Source: Cryptosporidium bovis
Lineage: Eukaryota > Apicomplexa > Conoidasida > Eucoccidiorida > Cryptosporidiidae
Assembly: GCA_009768925.2 (NCBI GenBank)
Contig: VHIT02000024.1
Location: 1-64,000, forward strand
DNA: 64,000 nucleotides
Direction of reading: 5' to 3'
This document shows, in pieces, positions 19,580-29,366 of the stretch. The stretch's first letter is position 1; every line of letters starts with the position of its first letter. The position numbers and the translations under genes are program-made. The notes below the pieces were generated by a model. The model had not been told where the DNA came from and ran no database searches. It saw only the letters and a list, made by a program, of their open reading frames with translations.

Positions 19580-20266
19580 AAAAGAAAATACAATAGATAA
19601 TAAATGTATAAAATATGTCTATATATATATAGATATATAGATATATATAGATATAATCTATTCATTATTTATGACTTGCAACATAATTGTAATTTGTACT
19701 AACATTATTGTTATTCCTGTTTGACTTAAAGTCTAAACCGATTTTATGTTCTTGTTTGAATTAAATACATCATGTATTCAAATATAATACTCTGCTTTCA
19801 TTATTGCTTTGCACCTTACATTTAACTCATCGATACTTATGCTGTTCAAAGGTGGCACCAATAAAGATCACCCTAATTAGAAGTAATAAAGACAAAAATA
19901 TGGAATAAATATAACTTGATGTACCTTTTTAAACTATTTTAAAAAAAACTCGGTTTAATTAAAATACTTGTACAAATTTAACATTTATTCTTTCATATGT
20001 ACAACATAAAAACAGACAATGGCGCCGGCGCCGAACAAGCGAAGGCAAGCCCGGACTAATATGCATCTGAAAATTCAAATTTTTCCAAATAATAAGGTGT
20101 GATAAGCAAATAAAGAATTTAAAGGTGTTGTATGCTAATATTTTGTTTTAAAATTAGTTTTCCCACCTTATATTTTATGTGTATGTTTATTTTTTTATGT
20201 TGGTATAAGCGATAGAAGGCGAAAGGTAGGATTTGAGGTGTAAGAATTAAATAGGTGAACAAGAAG
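19580..20266. other. Intergenic region with microsatellite and GC palindrome
   Basis: 687 bases with a TATAGATA-type microsatellite near 19618-19655, just past the previous stop. It also holds the GC-only block GGCGCCGGCGCC at 20021-20032, about 235 bases upstream of the next ATG. No gene is seen. Confidence 0.5.
20021..20032. promoter_or_regulatory. Double GGCGCC palindrome
   Basis: Two abutting GGCGCC palindromes form a 12-base all-GC palindrome in a strongly AT-rich spacer upstream of the F-box-like gene. GGCGCC cores also occur upstream of several other genes here. It is a likely transcription-factor site, by inference. Confidence 0.5.
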
Positions 20267-22282
20267 ATGAAAATTAACTTTTCTGATATAATAATATATG
20301 GGGGGTTATACTATAATTTGGTTGAGTATTTAGACATAGATGATGTTTATGAATTAGCGTTAATAAATGATGTGTGGAGATTTTTTTTAGGACATTCATT
20401 TCAAAAATATTGGGAAAAAGCATCAATAAATATTTTTGGATTAAGGTATGACTTGTTGAAGGTGATATATAGATATAACTATTCGTGGTTTAGCTACTAT
20501 GAATATTTGATAAATTCCGATTTAAGGGTGTTTTTGGCAAACCAAAAAAAGGTAAATAAAATGTTGCTTGGTATATTAAATAACTTAAAATTTGTTGATA
20601 ATGATGTAAATACACTATTTTCACTGCAAAATAGGCCAACATATGACGAAATTGACGGTAATCAGTCATTAGCTATACTGGGGAATACTAAATTTAGTAA
20701 TTTAATTGTAAGAAATAACAATTATTACATAAATAAGGAAAACAATATAACTATTAAGAATTACATTGAAAAAATAGAACTAGATTTAGGTGGTTTAGGA
20801 AAAGGTTATTTGCTGGAGATGAAAATAACATCTATAACTTCACAAAACATAGTATTAACATCAGAATGTAAATTGGATGATATTCCATATTGGAATATAG
20901 GTAAAATGTTGATTGAGTATATAGCGGTTTGGGGAATAGTTGGTGAAAATGATTATATATTACTATACCATCACAAAAATCCATTTCATAGAATGAATAG
21001 TAATGAAGAATTGTTCGTAAATAATTCTTCACCACAAGGTTCATCAGTTTCATCTTTTGAGAATGAAAATATTCCATCTTTGTCACAATCATTATCTCTT
21101 TCATTATATAATTCACAGACTTCTTTTTTAAGTCTGTTGTATTATACATCTAAACAAAGTAATTTGGGGGGAATAAACTATTTTTTATCAAATATAAGTG
21201 GTTTTGCAGGATTAGATATGAAAATAGATGAAATTCAGAGTAAAATAAAAATTGATATAACTGTACAAACAAATCTGATATTGAGTAATATCATACAAAA
21301 TATATATTCTAAGACAGAAATAGATAGAAGGGATGATTCTAATCACAAAGACCTAAAAGAAGAGAGTTATGAATTAAGTATAGATGATGAAATTAAATCA
21401 ACTCAGGATACAGTAAATAATAGTGGTGACGAGGATAATGACCTAAATATAGCGGTATACAATAATCATGACACTAATATGAATACTAGTGTGATTTCTA
21501 ACTTAGAGTCATCATTTTTATTGAAGAAAACAGTCTTACCACATTATTCGTCATTTAATAATTCAAGATTAATATTTTCGTCACCACCGAATTTAAATAT
21601 TGAACTTCAGTTAAAAGATAACATAAGTGGTGTTCCATTATATATATATGGTGAAATACTGAATACTTGCAACAAGGTATATGATGTAAATTGCAGTGAT
21701 AATGTTAATATTAATACCAATGTTTATTTAAGTCATAACACAAACGCATTAAACAGTGATAATATTTATATTGAAAAAAATAATGATGGATTTAGAGATA
21801 TAAGGTTTTCATTTAGAAATAATAATTCGTCCTTGATAAAAGTAAATTGTTTATATGATATAGGTATATCTATAATTGATAAATTAACAGGTGAAGTTGT
21901 GCTTAATATTTCATTCCCAAAATCAAAATCTTATTATGAGAAAAGATGTAATAATCAAAAATACAAAAAATTACTGAAGTTGTGTTCTTTTTCAAGAATT
22001 TATGGCACACATGTTCCAATTATAGACCCACCATATTGTTTAGCAAATAAGCCAGAGAGCGTATTAAGTAAACTTGAAATGTTAATAGACGACAAAAATA
22101 CCTTTGGACGAATATCAGAGGTTAATATCTCGTTAAATATGAATGAATGTAGGACTTTACTTTCAAGTAAAAAATTTAAAAGAATATTCGGATATACTAA
22201 TAATAGTAGCAGTATTAACAGTAATTTTGGTATTGATAATAAAAGGAAACCAACTTCACCTATTAAAAAAATATACAAATGA
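20267..22282 (+). CDS. F-box-like protein, otherwise uncharacterised
   Basis: A 671-residue protein. Near its N terminus it has an F-box-like helix set: YNLVEYLDIDDVYELALINDVWRFF, then KYWEKAS. If real, it would dock SKP1 in an SCF ubiquitin ligase. The rest shows no family I recognise. It mixes predicted strands with Asn/Ser/Asp-rich spacers (about residues 240-280 and 350-430), and may hold a substrate-binding beta domain. The open frame has a GTG upstream, and the first ATG is at 20267. The F-box call is by pattern only. Confidence 0.5.
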   Translation: MKINFSDIIIYGGLYYNLVEYLDIDDVYELALINDVWRFFLGHSFQKYWEKASINIFGLRYDLLKVIYRYNYSWFSYYEYLINSDLRVFLANQKKVNKMLLGILNNLKFVDNDVNTLFSLQNRPTYDEIDGNQSLAILGNTKFSNLIVRNNNYYINKENNITIKNYIEKIELDLGGLGKGYLLEMKITSITSQNIVLTSECKLDDIPYWNIGKMLIEYIAVWGIVGENDYILLYHHKNPFHRMNSNEELFVNNSSPQGSSVSSFENENIPSLSQSLSLSLYNSQTSFLSLLYYTSKQSNLGGINYFLSNISGFAGLDMKIDEIQSKIKIDITVQTNLILSNIIQNIYSKTEIDRRDDSNHKDLKEESYELSIDDEIKSTQDTVNNSGDEDNDLNIAVYNNHDTNMNTSVISNLESSFLLKKTVLPHYSSFNNSRLIFSSPPNLNIELQLKDNISGVPLYIYGEILNTCNKVYDVNCSDNVNINTNVYLSHNTNALNSDNIYIEKNNDGFRDIRFSFRNNNSSLIKVNCLYDIGISIIDKLTGEVVLNISFPKSKSYYEKRCNNQKYKKLLKLCSFSRIYGTHVPIIDPPYCLANKPESVLSKLEMLIDDKNTFGRISEVNISLNMNECRTLLSSKKFKRIFGYTNNSSSINSNFGIDNKRKPTSPIKKIYK

Positions 22283-22447
22283 ATATGAAGAAATATTGAA
22301 TTACGAATTGAAGAATATATTCAATTTGTGATAGTTATATAGAATTTAATATAATACTAAACTATTTGTTTAAATGAGTTACTAGTATCAGTAGTGTAGT
22401 AGATGAAAATGGTGTACGTAAATATTAAACATCCTGATTTTGTTTTT

Positions 22448-23404
22448 TTATTCATTACTTGATTGAATCGTACTTGCTTCTTGCAATATCAATTCTCCAT
22501 TTATATTGTTGACTTCATCAGACTTTGTTTTGTTGTCTTTAAATAAACAACTATATAGCAAAAACCCATTACAGTTAAAGGACAAGATCAAGTATATTCC
22601 GAACAATAATGTGAGTATTATGAGTATCTTCTTTTTTGGAAACCATAAATTACTTTGGTGAAATCTTTGCGACTGCCTTCGAAAATTGTTCGATTCTATG
22701 GTTAGGTTCTTTGTCTGAGATACAAGAAGATCTAGTTTTTCACCCCTTTCTAAAAGTATATCTATATTCTCAATTAACACATTTTTTATTGTAGACAATT
22801 GATTTGCTAATTTGTTGTATTCTCTATGCTCTGGAACATTCCAATAGTTCTATATATTAAAGGAGCAACATCATTATTCATAGTAAAATAAAGTTAATAA
22901 CAGTTTGATGAAAGTGTTTCACTTACCATTTTATCCTTAATCATCGGAGAAATAATACCATTTAAAATAAGTGTTAGTGGAGAAGACAATTTTTCCACAT
23001 ATTGTATAGTCTTATTTTTAATGTCTGTCAGATACTCATATGGTACTTTTAATCCAAAAGATCTATCTGACATCACCATATATACAATATCATTATTACA
23101 TAACAAAAAATGAAAGCAGTAATCATCATATGTATATGATTGTTTACTCAGTTTTTTATCTATTTTTTTAAGTAAAAATCTGGATATTGAAGGAAAGTTA
23201 CCTATATTTTCGGTGTACTCTGCTAATACTACTTCATCTTTTTTTAAATAAAATTTATCATTAAAAAAGTGTTTAGAATAATTTCAAAATAAAGATTTAT
23301 TCATTGGATAAAAGTAGGTAGGTAAACAAATTAATTAATCATCATTTCGCTTCCAATATTGAACATTACTTACTTTTTGAAACCAAACTATATATTAAAG
23401 GCAT
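22448..23404 (-). CDS. VAMP7-like R-SNARE with longin domain, three exons
   Basis: Exons 23404-23374, 22927-23237 and 22448-22849 (minus strand) join in phase to give 247 residues. Introns are 136 and 77 bases, with GTAAGT donors. Exon 1 supplies MPLIYSLVSK, which starts the longin fold; exon 2 completes it (CFHFLLCNNDIVYMVMSD). Exon 3 holds the R-SNARE helix with the zero-layer Arg in LLERGEKLDLLV, then one membrane helix. After the helix, CNGFLLYSC matches the lumenal end of VAMP7, but about 29 further polar residues follow, which is unusual. It drives fusion of endosomal or secretory vesicles. Confidence 0.85.
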
Positions 23405-23664
23405 ATTCTAATGATGTTATACTTTATTATTAATATTATACTATTTATAATCTGAGTAACAGAATTTATCCTAATTTAAGTATTTTATTTTTAATCATTT
23501 GGATATTGATTTTTTTTTCGAGTGATTAAATTCACACTTTTAGATAAATAATTAAATGTAACGAAGAATAAAATAAAGAGAATTTAATTGTTAATAATAA
23601 CTAATCTGTCTAAAAAACACATAGTAGCATTAAATTAGAGTAATATATGGTATTTTATTTAATT

Positions 23665-24693
23665 TTAAAATTCAAATTCTCCAATTAATGTATCAAACGG
23701 TATTTCTTGATTTGCTATTTGAGCTATTCCATTTCTTAATCTAACCCTCCATTTACCTTTCTGATTTTGTTTTCTTGAATAAGGCCTTATTATTCTCTCA
23801 AAGTGTCCAATTATTACATCGTTGCACTCAGGTTCATCATCTTCTAATTCAGATACATCCTCCAAATCCGAACCTTGATCAGAAATAACCTCTAATTGAT
23901 CTTTTTCACTATTATCTGCGTCAAAATTATTGTCATCGTCTAAATTATTTACATCTTTCTCACTATTCGGTGCAACTATATCCCAAGATGCATCTCCAAA
24001 ATCATCATCTTCATCTTCTTTACCTGAATCATTATTATTGTTATTTCCATTTTCTACACTACCTTCTAGTGATGTAATTTTATCGAATTCAGCATTGCTA
24101 TCATTTAGTTCTATTGTTTGTTCAGTATCTAGTCTCTTTTTCTTCATTTCCTTCTGGCAGTATTCATATTCAGTTTCTAATTCATTTAGATTTCTCATCT
24201 CCTTTGAAGATATTATTGGTACTAAATTATTTCGAATATCTAAACTAGTAACGCTCTCATTAACCTTTTGTTTATTGTCTTTACTATTGCAATTTAATTT
24301 GATAGGTTTAACTCCATCTAATACTGGTGAAAAGATTTCATTATTTAGTGGGATCCAACCTTCATCCTCTCCTTTTATAATCAAAGAACTATTATTGCCG
24401 TTCCCACGATTGCTTTCAATATTTGTAATACCCAAACATAAGTCATTTAGTTTAGATATCCATCTTTGTTTTAACTGCTCAAGCATTTCTGGGGACTGGA
24501 GTCCTTTTGATTTCTCTAATGTCCCTATGTAATAAAAATAGTTGGCGAATTATCACAATTTATACATTCAATAACAAAAACATTAATTGCAATTTAATAT
24601 TATCAGTTAACATTACAATAAATATTTATCTAAATTGCGTAACTTACTCTCAATTATTTTCAAATAAATACTAAATGAATCAATTGTGCTCAT
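23665..24693 (-). CDS. TOA1: TFIIA large (alpha/beta) subunit, two exons
   Basis: Exons 24693-24648 and 23665-24524 (minus strand), joined over a 123-base intron (GTAAGT...TAG), give 301 residues. Exon 1 and the start of exon 2 build the N-terminal four-helix-bundle part (MSTIDSFSIYLKIIE..., then MLEQLKQRWISKL). A long acidic disordered spacer follows. The C-terminal beta-barrel part is clear: ECNDVIIGHFERI, then KGKWRVRLRNGIAQIA and a final GEFEF. TFIIA stabilises TBP on promoters. Without exon 1 the frame starts at an internal ATG (24486) and would lose the first helix. Confidence 0.85.
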
Positions 24694-25287
24694 ATTAAAC
24701 AAACCCTATGCAGATATGCCTAGAATAATATGTTAACTTAATACTAATTTAATTTTTACTTTAAGTATCGGTTTCTTTAACTAGTTTATTTCACTAGCTT
24801 AAAAATATATTTAGCGCCAATTTCCTATTTGAAATAACACTATATATTAAGGTTAAAAATCATCATATAATCTGACACTCACAGACAAGAGTTGATAGAT
24901 TCACTGTTTATGTATGTATTTGATTTTTTATTAAAAAAAGTAACATATTCTTACCATTTTTTTCTTTGTTTTAGAGCTTTGACAATATGCATTTATTTTA
25001 GTGCTCCCCACACAATAATAATGCATACAAATTATTGATAATAATTTAAAATATCAAAATAATAATTCGGTAGTAATACTCGTACAATAGTAGATAATAC
25101 TGGATACAAACAACAAAATTCAAAACTAATAATAAATAAAGTTAATAAGAAAAAAAAGTGTCAATATTTGAATAATCAACGAGACAGAAAAATATCAAAT
25201 CTAATTATATCTTCATTTACTTATAGTAAAAAAATTGAGTGCATTTATTGAGGCATTTAATTAACTAACTATATTTGTAGATTAATA
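24694..25287. promoter_or_regulatory. Divergent promoter region, TFIIA / PH-domain protein
   Basis: 594 bases between two starts on opposite strands. AGCGCCAA (24813-24820; reverse TTGGCGCT) lies 120 bases upstream of TFIIA. CCCCAC (25006-25011; reverse GTGGGG) lies about 280 bases upstream of the plus-strand gene. No gene is seen. Confidence 0.45.
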
Positions 25288-27318
25288 ATGATAGATAATA
25301 TAAACAGAAATTATGATATAGATTGCAATATAGAAAGTGATGTATACGTATTGAAGAATAAAGATAATTTAACAGTAGCAGAAGATTTGGAAATTATAGA
25401 AACTAGTTATTCAAATTACTCTGATGATAATAAATTGATAGTTATCTCTCGAAACATAAAGGATGATAAAGAGGAAAATGAAGGTGCAATATATTCAGAT
25501 GAAGTAGGAGATAATAAAATAAAATATTTAGAAAAAAATGTGAATATAGATAGCACAAATAAAGTTGTAGGCAAATCAAAGTTTATAGTTGGTAGGAATA
25601 ACGTAATAAAAGATGAACAAAAAAATAACGACTTTCTTCAAATAAAGAATTGGGAATTAAATAGAGTGGAAAATTATATGAATTTTGTGTATATTTTAAA
25701 CCCTGTATTCGAGGAATTAACTTATTCAGTAACAGAAGTTATGAAATTATCCAAGGAATTGTCACTTATACTTCAGCAAAGAACAAAATTATGGAATCAA
25801 TATACTAGAGGCATAGATATGAATATAAATACGAGTGTAAAAAATATATTTTCAATACCCATGAGACCAACACACATTTCTAAATTTGGTATGAACAACT
25901 CTCTTGAAATTAGAAATACTGGAACTTACACAAATAGTGACAACAGCCACAGTGCCGTTGATGTTTCTACTACTTTAGGTGGTTCATTTAACATTTCGAA
26001 TAATACATTGTCTACTGATGTAGAACATAATAGTAATAGGAGCTTTCCAAGTACGTTAATTAACATTTCGAATGGAAGCAATAATGTTATTAGTCACAAC
26101 GGTAATAACACCAATGATAACAATAAGGCAATAATGAGTAGTAATAATAATATTGTAAATGTTAATAGAGAAAACATTTGTAAATACATATTTAAGTCAT
26201 CTTCAATGCAAAAAAATTGGCCAAATTTATTGAATGACTACTTCAGACAAGAGTCTTACTCTCTAAAAAAACTAACACAAAGTATTGAAACTGATGTAGT
26301 TAATGGTCATTTATCTTGGATATCAAAAAGATATTTTAAAAATGCTCAAAGCTACATTAAGGATCTTAAAAATGCAAGGAAAGAGTTCTATAATGCTAGT
26401 ATGAACGCGAAGCAATCATGGAATAAGTATGATCAAGCGTTCAAGAACTCACAAAGATTAGATATTGATGTTAATTATTCAGTCAAGAATAAGTATTATG
26501 ATAGTTGGTATTGTGATCAACTATACAGACATAATGTTGCTAAATTTATAGATGCTCAAAAGAAATATCTTAATACATTTATTTTGACTATTGAAAATTT
26601 AATTGAGCTTGAAAATTGGAGATCCTCATCCATCCAACTTACAATTAATTATTATTTGTTAAAACAGAATGAATTTTATGAGCTTCTCAGAAAAACTGGT
26701 GATAATATTTGTAGATTTATAGATGGAAATGATACAAAAGATGAAAATCAAAACAATAGCAACGATAATAGTAACTTTGATATAACTACAACTGTTCCTG
26801 GACTTAGACCACCACCTATTCCTATTAATGAATTCAATTCAAAGTATTCGAAGAATTATATGACGTTAAATAACTCGTATCTAATTAAAAGTACATCTTC
26901 TTTGCTAAATTATCCAGATATACCTAAGTCATCTCTTGTTATTCATCATGGACACGTCGAACTATTTAGAAAAAGATTTATTTTTGGGCAATGGCAGTCT
27001 GCTTACCTTATACTTACAAAAGATAAATTTCTTTACCTCCTTGACTCAAGAGATGACATTGAGATGGAAGAGCTACTTAAATATGATGAAAAACCTATTT
27101 TTTCAGTATGTATATCTCCAAATTATGTTAAAATAAATGAGAGTGGCAAGAGGGGTAAAAGATGCTTTTGCCTTGGGTTCAAACAAAAATTATTTACTAA
27201 AAAAGTGATTATTAGATGTTCTAGTGAAAATGAATGTTCTAATTTGACTGATAATATCAAGTCAATTCTCAATAATATTCGTGATAAATCCGGTATTATT
27301 TATAATGCATTGATATAG
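25288..27318 (+). CDS. Coiled-coil (F-BAR-like) and PH-domain protein
   Basis: A 676-residue protein. Residues of about 115-180 and 310-470 form long amphipathic helices rich in Lys and aromatic residues, resembling an F-BAR or BAR membrane-bending module interrupted by an Asn/Ser-rich spacer. At the C terminus a PH domain is visible: HHGHVELFRKRFIFGQWQSAYLILT, then FLYLLDS and a last helix. This would link membrane curvature to phosphoinositide binding in trafficking or cytoskeleton control. The PH call is fairly firm; the BAR call rests on helix pattern and domain order only. Confidence 0.6.
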   Translation: MIDNINRNYDIDCNIESDVYVLKNKDNLTVAEDLEIIETSYSNYSDDNKLIVISRNIKDDKEENEGAIYSDEVGDNKIKYLEKNVNIDSTNKVVGKSKFIVGRNNVIKDEQKNNDFLQIKNWELNRVENYMNFVYILNPVFEELTYSVTEVMKLSKELSLILQQRTKLWNQYTRGIDMNINTSVKNIFSIPMRPTHISKFGMNNSLEIRNTGTYTNSDNSHSAVDVSTTLGGSFNISNNTLSTDVEHNSNRSFPSTLINISNGSNNVISHNGNNTNDNNKAIMSSNNNIVNVNRENICKYIFKSSSMQKNWPNLLNDYFRQESYSLKKLTQSIETDVVNGHLSWISKRYFKNAQSYIKDLKNARKEFYNASMNAKQSWNKYDQAFKNSQRLDIDVNYSVKNKYYDSWYCDQLYRHNVAKFIDAQKKYLNTFILTIENLIELENWRSSSIQLTINYYLLKQNEFYELLRKTGDNICRFIDGNDTKDENQNNSNDNSNFDITTTVPGLRPPPIPINEFNSKYSKNYMTLNNSYLIKSTSSLLNYPDIPKSSLVIHHGHVELFRKRFIFGQWQSAYLILTKDKFLYLLDSRDDIEMEELLKYDEKPIFSVCISPNYVKINESGKRGKRCFCLGFKQKLFTKKVIIRCSSENECSNLTDNIKSILNNIRDKSGIIYNALI

Positions 27319-27509
27319 TAATAAAGATATATACAACCAATTTATTACAACAAATTACTACCAACAAAATTTGTGTATTTAACTCTTATTTTTTTGTTTT
27401 AATCTGAACAAATTTTTATTTGAATTCATTCACTTTTGAGAAAATAGTACTTTGAATTTATTATTCAACTATTCACAATAAAGTAGTTAAAAAAACAAAA
27501 TTGAAACAT

Positions 27510-28841
27510 TTAATGGTGATGATGGCCATGTGTTTGTATTACTTCTTGTTGTTGTGAAATAACAGTTGGCTGGGAAATAACAGTTCTCACACAGTAACCA
27601 TTAGAGCCTAAGACAGAATCAGGTGGGCATGTTAATGATGATGGTACAATTGATTTACACATTCCTTTTTCTGCTTTTTCAAAATAACCAACTGGGCATG
27701 CAAGTTCACCAGGTACAGTTTCAGTTTCATAGCATTTTTTTTTTGGTATTTCTTGTGTTATAATAGGTTCAACATATGTTCTTTGAATAGGATAATATCC
27801 ATAGTGGTGATGATGTGATCCACCACCTCTTTTACCCAATCTTCTTGTTATTATTGCTTTGGGTTGATTGTAATTTGCATCATTTTGATTATAAACATAT
27901 TGACTTCCATAACCAATACCTTTTAATGTCATATTATTCGATGTATTTTTAAGCGAATATAACTTTCCATCATAAAATTCATTTACTTGTTTAATTTCCG
28001 TTTTTGGGCACTGTAATTCTGCTGGGACTGTCACAACTTCAATACATTCACCTTTTCCAACCATTGATCCATTTGAACATGTTATTGTTGGTTCACTTAT
28101 TGTTGTGTATAAACATCCAAAACCCGTTGGGTTTTTAACTGATCCTTCTGGACATATTAATTTTGCTGGTATCGTTTCTGTTTTTGAACATGTACGTGAT
28201 ACAACTTTTTGTGGTATAACATAATTATTATGATGACCATGCCCACCATGACCATGATGGCTATGGTGGCCTGTTGTATACGCCATTGTTGCTGGTGTGC
28301 AGTCATATAATATCTCCCTTGCACATCTTTCATTACTAATTAATGTATATTCTGAAGATGGGCATTCACCTATTGGTGTTACTGATTTTTGCAATATACA
28401 CTCAGTTTGCAATTCATTTAATATACCTTCAAGACATTTTTTAATTGGTGGTACTGTTTTTGAACCTGTACACATCTGGCCGTCGGTTATTGTGTAACCA
28501 TCTGGACAAATTGCTATTGGCTCGACCTCAATGTTCCTTTGACACATATTCTCACCTACTAGTATATATTGAAACGGACATTTCATTATTGGACTTGCTG
28601 TCTTCATACAATTAAATTCATCAGTTAATATACCACCATTTGGACATGTTCTTTCTGGTGCTATTTCCTCTTTCCCCACACATTGTTTGCTCGTATTTAG
28701 TGTGTACCCTGATGGGCATATCATAGATGGAACATTAACTATTGCAACTGTGTTGTGGTGGTGGTGGTGATCTCCGGCTAAGCAGCTAATTGGTAGCATA
28801 CTCACCATTAGTAATTTACTTATTTTCTTATATGTAAGCAT
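27510..28841 (-). CDS. COWP8: Oocyst wall protein, COWP8-like, His-rich
   Basis: A 443-residue secreted protein. After a signal peptide (SKLLMVSMLPISCLAG) come repeated cysteine units of the form CPxGYxL...C spaced about 20-25 residues, at least ten in all. These are the COWP hallmark; such proteins are cross-linked into the oocyst wall. Four His-rich patches stand out: near residue 24, about 190-205, about 345 and the last six residues. Tyr-rich (YGYYPIQRTY) and basic (RRLGKR) stretches sit beside the third. The next gene upstream is a second COWP in the same orientation. The symbol rests on family and on remembered adjacency of COWP8 and COWP9 in C. parvum. Confidence 0.75.
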   Translation of the reverse strand: MLTYKKISKLLMVSMLPISCLAGDHHHHHNTVAIVNVPSMICPSGYTLNTSKQCVGKEEIAPERTCPNGGILTDEFNCMKTASPIMKCPFQYILVGENMCQRNIEVEPIAICPDGYTITDGQMCTGSKTVPPIKKCLEGILNELQTECILQKSVTPIGECPSSEYTLISNERCAREILYDCTPATMAYTTGHHSHHGHGGHGHHNNYVIPQKVVSRTCSKTETIPAKLICPEGSVKNPTGFGCLYTTISEPTITCSNGSMVGKGECIEVVTVPAELQCPKTEIKQVNEFYDGKLYSLKNTSNNMTLKGIGYGSQYVYNQNDANYNQPKAIITRRLGKRGGGSHHHHYGYYPIQRTYVEPIITQEIPKKKCYETETVPGELACPVGYFEKAEKGMCKSIVPSSLTCPPDSVLGSNGYCVRTVISQPTVISQQQEVIQTHGHHHH

Positions 28842-29366
28842 CTTTAATATTATTATTTTACTTTAATTAGGTCAAATATTATATTACGTTACTCGTTACC
28901 TTATTTAATTTGGTACTTAATTATATAAATATATTTTGAAATAGTATATAACTAATTCTTATTTTACAAAAACAAAAAAATAAAACTTCGTTAAATGAAT
29001 TATCTGAATGTTTTGTTGTTGTTTGTGCAAGTTAAATTTACATCATTTTTTCCACATAGTTGCATGCATGCATTACTAATATTTTTGTTACGAAACAAAA
29101 AATTCCGCAATTATTAGTCACTAGATAAATAATCAAAAATATGTAGATAATAAATAAATATTTTCTTGAAATGTTAATGTGGTAATTACGTAATAGTTTT
29201 TTAAGAAAAAATAAATACCGTTATGATTATAGTAAATGTCAACAAAAATATTAACAATGAACACGTAAAGGAATACTAATCAAGTACTCAATGTATGGAA
29301 TGTATTAATGATAAAAATAAGTTACTAACCAATTTTAAATGTTTAATGTTTTTAAGTATATATTTG
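28842..29366. promoter_or_regulatory. COWP8-like promoter region
   Basis: 525 bases between the COWP9-like stop and the COWP8-like start. The overlapping double palindrome TGCATGCATGCA is at 29061-29072, about 220 bases upstream of the ATG. No open frame is seen. Confidence 0.55.
29061..29072. promoter_or_regulatory. TGCATGCATGCA, double ApiAP2-type site
   Basis: Two overlapping TGCATGCA palindromes, offset by four bases. TGCATGCA is a known binding site of an ApiAP2 subfamily conserved between Plasmodium and Cryptosporidium. The same 12-mer recurs upstream of the second COWP gene, so co-regulation of wall genes is a reasonable inference. Confidence 0.6.
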
